A stretch of DNA of 7,253 nt from positions 1 through 7,253 of the forward strand of contig CBDURC010000155.1 of assembly GCA_965369635.1 (NCBI GenBank), read 5' to 3'. Positions 5,036-7,253 of the stretch are shown here, one piece after another (the stretch's first letter is position 1; each line of letters begins with the position of its first letter). The position numbers were made by a program, and so were the translations under genes. This stretch comes from UBA3071 sp965369635 (lineage in GTDB: Bacteria; Chloroflexota; Anaerolineae; UBA3071). The notes under the pieces were generated by a model, which had not been told where the DNA came from, made no database searches, and saw nothing but the letters and a program-made list of their open reading frames with translations.

Positions 5036-5670
5036 TGCGCTCAGGCACGACCCTCTGGCTCCAGATCGTTGCTCATGTATCTGCGCTGACGCCTCTGGCC
5101 ATACTGGCCTGGGACTTCTGGCAGGACAGGCTGGGCGCAGACCCGGTGGGCGAGATGACTCGGCGCAGCGGTCGCTACGCGATCGTTTTCCTGCTGCTCT
5201 CGTTGGCGCCGACGACCATCCGCACGCTGACCGGCTTCGGAGGTCTGCTGCGGGTGCGCCGCGCGCTGGGTCTCTATGCCTTGATGTACGCCGTGCTGCA
5301 TTTCCTCACTTTCGCTGGACTGGACTATGGCTTTGATCTCGGACTGATCTGGCAGGCCATTCGCGAAGGGCGCCGCGTGATCGTCGGGCTGGTCGCGATG
5401 GCCATACTCGTGCCCCTGGCAGTGACCTCCACGAATGGCTGGGCGAGGCGTCTGGGAAAGAACTGGAAGCGTCTGCACCGCCTGGTGTACCTGGCTGCAG
5501 TGTTGGCCGTGATGCACTATGCCTGGAGCTTCAAAGAACTGAGAAGTGCACCGGTGCTGGCCGGGGCCGTGTTGCTGCTCTTGCTCGTGGCGCGGATTCC
5601 ACCCGTGATCCGGTTCTTCAGCGGTTGGCATCGGAGGCAAGAGCGGGAAGAGAGATCGCCCGGCGCCTAG
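5035..5670 (+). CDS. msrQ: MsrQ, haem-binding membrane partner of MsrP
   Basis: This 211-residue integral membrane protein belongs to the ferric reductase-like transmembrane family (YedZ). It passes electrons from the quinone pool or a flavin to MsrP. About six hydrophobic helices can be traced (near 8-26, 47-64, 77-95, 115-132, 149-165 and 173-191). Histidines suited to haem ligation are His89 (YAVLHFL), His148 (KRLHRLVYLAA) and His161 (VMHYAW), the same spacing as in E. coli MsrQ. The GTG start at 5035-5037 shares one base with the msrP stop TAG (5033-5035), and a purine-rich AGAGAG (5021-5026) lies 8 nt upstream. The stop TAG (5668-5670) overlaps, tail to tail, the stop of the aldolase fragment on the other strand. 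Confidence 0.93.
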   Translation: MRSGTTLWLQIVAHVSALTPLAILAWDFWQDRLGADPVGEMTRRSGRYAIVFLLLSLAPTTIRTLTGFGGLLRVRRALGLYALMYAVLHFLTFAGLDYGFDLGLIWQAIREGRRVIVGLVAMAILVPLAVTSTNGWARRLGKNWKRLHRLVYLAAVLAVMHYAWSFKELRSAPVLAGAVLLLLLVARIPPVIRFFSGWHRRQEREERSPGA

Positions 5671-5801
5671 CCAGCGCGCTGGGAAGAGCAGGCCCCGCCG
5701 CGGGCATAGGTGTGGAGCAAAGCCCGCGCCGTTTTCACATACATGGCAGTGATGGTCTCCACCTCCACGGGAGTTCGGCCCAGGGCGATGAGGCCGTGGT
5801 T
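5667..5801 (-). pseudogene. Class II aldolase/adducin-family protein, C-terminal fragment
   Basis: Reading leftward from 5801, the frame gives NHGLIALGRTPVEVETITAM and then YVKTARALLHTYARGG, ending at TAG (complement of 5667-5669). This matches the C-terminal end of class II aldolases, where 'R-N-H-G' carries a metal-ligand histidine and is followed by 'G-x-T-x-x-E-A' and a helix. Members include L-fuculose- and L-rhamnulose-phosphate aldolases and many of unknown substrate. Two codons beyond Asn the frame meets a stop (complement of 5811-5813), so most of the catalytic domain is missing. The stop overlaps that of msrQ, which suggests an original convergent gene pair before the aldolase was truncated. 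Confidence 0.6.
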
Positions 5802-5809
5802 CTGCGCAA

Positions 5810-6260
5810 TTCACCATCGTCGGCAGCATGGAGAAAACGGGGGTGGTGGGCAACGACGATTACGACCGTCGGGTGTACATCCCGCTCCTCCGCTACTTCA
5901 ACACGTTTGCCTATGCCCGCTTTGGCAAGGATGCGGTGTACCTTATCTGGGTTTCGGCGCTTGCTGGGCTGGGTGGCTGCCATCTCCTTGGTCGTAGGCG
6001 GCATCGGCATCATGAATATCATGCTCGTCAGCGTCACCGAGCGGACGCGGGAGATTGGCTTGCGGCAGGCGCTTGGGGCGCGTCCTCGCGACGTACGACT
6101 CCAGTTCCTCCTGGAGGCCATCATTCTCAGCCTGATAGGCGGACTGGTGGGCGTGTTGCTCGGTGTGGGTGGGGCATATGCCTTTAACGCGGTGGGTGCC
6201 ATGCGTGCTGTATTGGTGCCAGGTTCTATCCCGCTCGCCTTTGCGGCGGCAGCAGGCATT
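5810..6260 (+). pseudogene. MacB/FtsX-type ABC transporter permease remnant, two fragments in different frames
   Basis: Fragment one (5810 to about 5956) reads FTIVGSMEKTGVVGNDDY and continues through RRVYIPLLRYFN to AVYLIWVSA, like part of the extracytoplasmic domain of MacB-like permeases. Fragment two (about 5958-6260) is in another frame. It reads LLGWVAAISLVVGGIGIMN, then IMLVSVTERTREIGLRQALG and a further pair of hydrophobic segments, the hallmark FtsX C-terminal domain. Between them some 60-80 residues usually present are lost, together with the frame. The first transmembrane helix, N-terminal domain and extreme C-terminus ('ArkAarldPieALR' in the family) are also missing, as is any ATPase partner. 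These permeases export peptides, lipoproteins or drugs; this copy cannot be functional. Confidence 0.8.
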
Positions 6261-6265
6261 GAACA

Positions 6266-6442
6266 ATGCCTATTGGCGGCAATTCGGTCTGGAGAGCGTC
6301 GTACACCGCTATCAACTTCGTCATACCCAACCGAACCGCTCGGGGCGGCGGATTCGCGCAGAAGACAGCCTTCGCACTGGAGCAGATCACCACATCCGGA
6401 CTGAATGTCCGTCAGCCGTCTTCGCTCTGCAACTGTCGCTGA
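6266..6442 (+). other. Short ORF with faint similarity to TctC/Bug substrate-binding protein N-termini
   Basis: ATG 6266 to TGA 6440-6442 encodes 58 residues. The stretch INFVIPN..ARGGGF....AFALE resembles the start of mature tripartite tricarboxylate transporter binding proteins ('I-x-F-V-V-P-x-x-P-G-G-G-x-D'). No signal peptide precedes it and no continuation follows, so if real it is another truncated remnant. The resemblance is weak and from memory. Confidence 0.2.
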
Positions 6443-6705
6443 CAGGTGCTACTGACGTCCGATTCCGACCTTCGGACTCTCCCTCACCCAGGCCAACGGA
6501 CCATCCGCTCACTGTCTGCTGGACAATGAGTTGGCTGCTGATGCAACGCTGGCGCCAATTCAGAATCTCAGCAAGGAGTCCGGGCGGGTGGTGGGCAAAC
6601 ATATCAACCTGCCCCCCAAGGATAGTGTAGATCCCCATTGCCCTCCCGGCAGGGTCGTTGCGGAAACGAGGCTGCCGGGGCGCCGCCGACATACCCCGCG
6701 GTCGG
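6443..6705. other. Stretch without a supportable gene
   Basis: Open frames exist on both strands but cannot both be real. A - strand frame (6387-6692) contains GIYTILGGQVDMFAHHPPGL, vaguely like a TctC-type 'L-G-G-x-V-D' segment. A + strand frame overlapping it contains VVGKHINLPPKDSV. Neither has a ribosome site, start or domain I can defend. Given the fragments on the left, decayed coding DNA is likely. Confidence 0.3.
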
Positions 6706-6725
6706 CTAGGGGTAGTCTACCAAGA

Positions 6726-7253
6726 TCATAGGTATACGCGATGCGCTTCGCCGGGCCTCCGGGTTGGCGTCGCCGTGACCAGCGGGTGCCGCGTGGACGT
6801 CGGTGTCGGCGTAGTGCGTGCGGTGGGTGTGACCGTAGGGGTTGCCGTGGGAGTTGATGTGGGTGTCTGGCCGATGGTCACCTCCACGCAGTCCATCTCA
6901 TCCAGCTCGGGGATGTCGTCCACCAGCCAGATCGCGTGAACGCAGTTCGGCGTCCACGCGCAGATGGCCTTTGCCCGCAGGAAGATATCGAGCACGGCAG
7001 ACTCGCCGGGACCCAGTGGACCCACGTTGGCCCAGAAGGCAAGGCCTGAGGCTGCATCAACGCCGTCCGAGGCGGGTATCGCTCCCACGTACTCCAGGCA
7101 GTCGCTGTCCCAGTTGTCATGGGCCTCCACTACGTCCAGTGTGGCGTTGCCTGGGTTCTGCACCACGACCTCATAGCGCAACACGCTGCCAAGGACGCGC
7201 TGGGCACGGCGGCACCGACCATCCTGTTCTACCTGGTCACAGGCAGTGCTCTG
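6726..7253 (-). CDS. DUF11-type surface/secreted protein, C-terminal part (5' end outside window)
   Basis: The - strand frame is open from the right edge to TGA (complement of 6726-6728), giving 175 residues. Residues 21-95 fit a DUF11-type beta-sandwich: GSVLRYEVVVQNPGNATLDV (22-41), a mid-domain YVGAIPAS, and the closing GPLGPGESAVLDI (78-90), echoing the family's 'L-x-P-G-E-S-A-T-L'. Residues 129-163 are a Thr/Pro-rich low-complexity tail, then RRPGEAHRVYL. Such proteins are exported and act as wall or surface stalks. Cysteines at 51, 98, 104 and 122 could form disulfides. The ending in VYL recalls the short hydrophobic 'YLP' C-termini of many Chloroflexota exported proteins and appears cut by a frameshift. 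Residues 1-20 read poorly, so the frame may not be coding right to the edge. Confidence 0.7.
   Translation of the reverse strand, partial: QSTACDQVEQDGRCRRAQRVLGSVLRYEVVVQNPGNATLDVVEAHDNWDSDCLEYVGAIPASDGVDAASGLAFWANVGPLGPGESAVLDIFLRAKAICAWTPNCVHAIWLVDDIPELDEMDCVEVTIGQTPTSTPTATPTVTPTARTTPTPTSTRHPLVTATPTRRPGEAHRVYL

Noticed and set aside
5787..5810. + strand codons reading D-E-A-V-V-L-R-N, just like the residues expected before the aldolase NHG motif, suggesting a palindrome-driven inversion
   Set aside because: The codons for V-V-L-R-N-H-G are naturally near self-complementary, so the complement of NHG-coding DNA can read this way by chance. CTGCGCAA may simply belong to the MacB fragment.
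6658..6939. + strand frame rich in G-V-x-V-G-V repeats
   Set aside because: It is the complement of the Thr/Pro-rich tail of the - strand DUF11-type protein, whose folded domain supports the - strand as coding.

Overview
The window looks like part of a high-GC bacterial chromosome, most likely Chloroflexota (Anaerolineae-like). This is inferred from Thr/Pro-rich linkers in exported proteins, a DUF11-type surface protein whose end resembles the 'YLP'-type C-termini common in that phylum, and repeat-rich intergenic DNA. No marker gene fixes the taxonomy.

Layout, left to right. (1) At 2-178 is the 3' end of a phosphoribosyltransferase-domain gene on the + strand. Just after its stop codon comes a ~202-bp MITE-like inverted-repeat element flanked by exact 9-bp direct repeats. 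More short-repeat intergenic DNA follows, to about 640. (2) At 646-2043 on the - strand is a complete GlcD-type FAD-linked oxidase. It has a clear Shine-Dalgarno site and a promoter in a divergent intergenic region of 185 bp. (3) At 2229-3873 on the + strand is the most unusual locus, three genes in a row. The first is a 90-residue membrane protein resembling the N-terminal part of a Cas4/DUF83 nuclease. The second is a membrane-anchored L,D-transpeptidase (YkuD). The third is a 176-residue membrane protein carrying the PD-(D/E)XK core and three-cysteine C-terminus of the same Cas4-like family. The nuclease therefore appears split into two polypeptides with a cell-wall gene between the halves. 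The first gene has a near-consensus promoter placed for a leaderless transcript.

(4) At 3941-4016 is a tRNA-Arg(UCU) with encoded CCA and its own near-consensus promoter. (5) At 4091-5670 is an msrP-msrQ operon, a molybdopterin methionine sulfoxide reductase and its haem membrane partner, overlapping by 1 nt. MsrP carries a Tat signal with a lipobox, so it is probably a lipoprotein. (6) From 5667 to about 6705 is a graveyard of truncated genes: the C-terminus of a class II aldolase (- strand), two out-of-frame pieces of a MacB-like ABC permease (+ strand), and DNA with only weak protein-like traces. (7) At 6726-7253 on the - strand is the C-terminal part of a DUF11-type surface protein that runs off the right edge and may be frameshifted near its end.

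The genes do not form one pathway. Two themes are visible. One is extracytoplasmic maintenance: methionine sulfoxide repair, peptidoglycan cross-linking and a surface protein. The other is genome instability around repeats and gene fragments.
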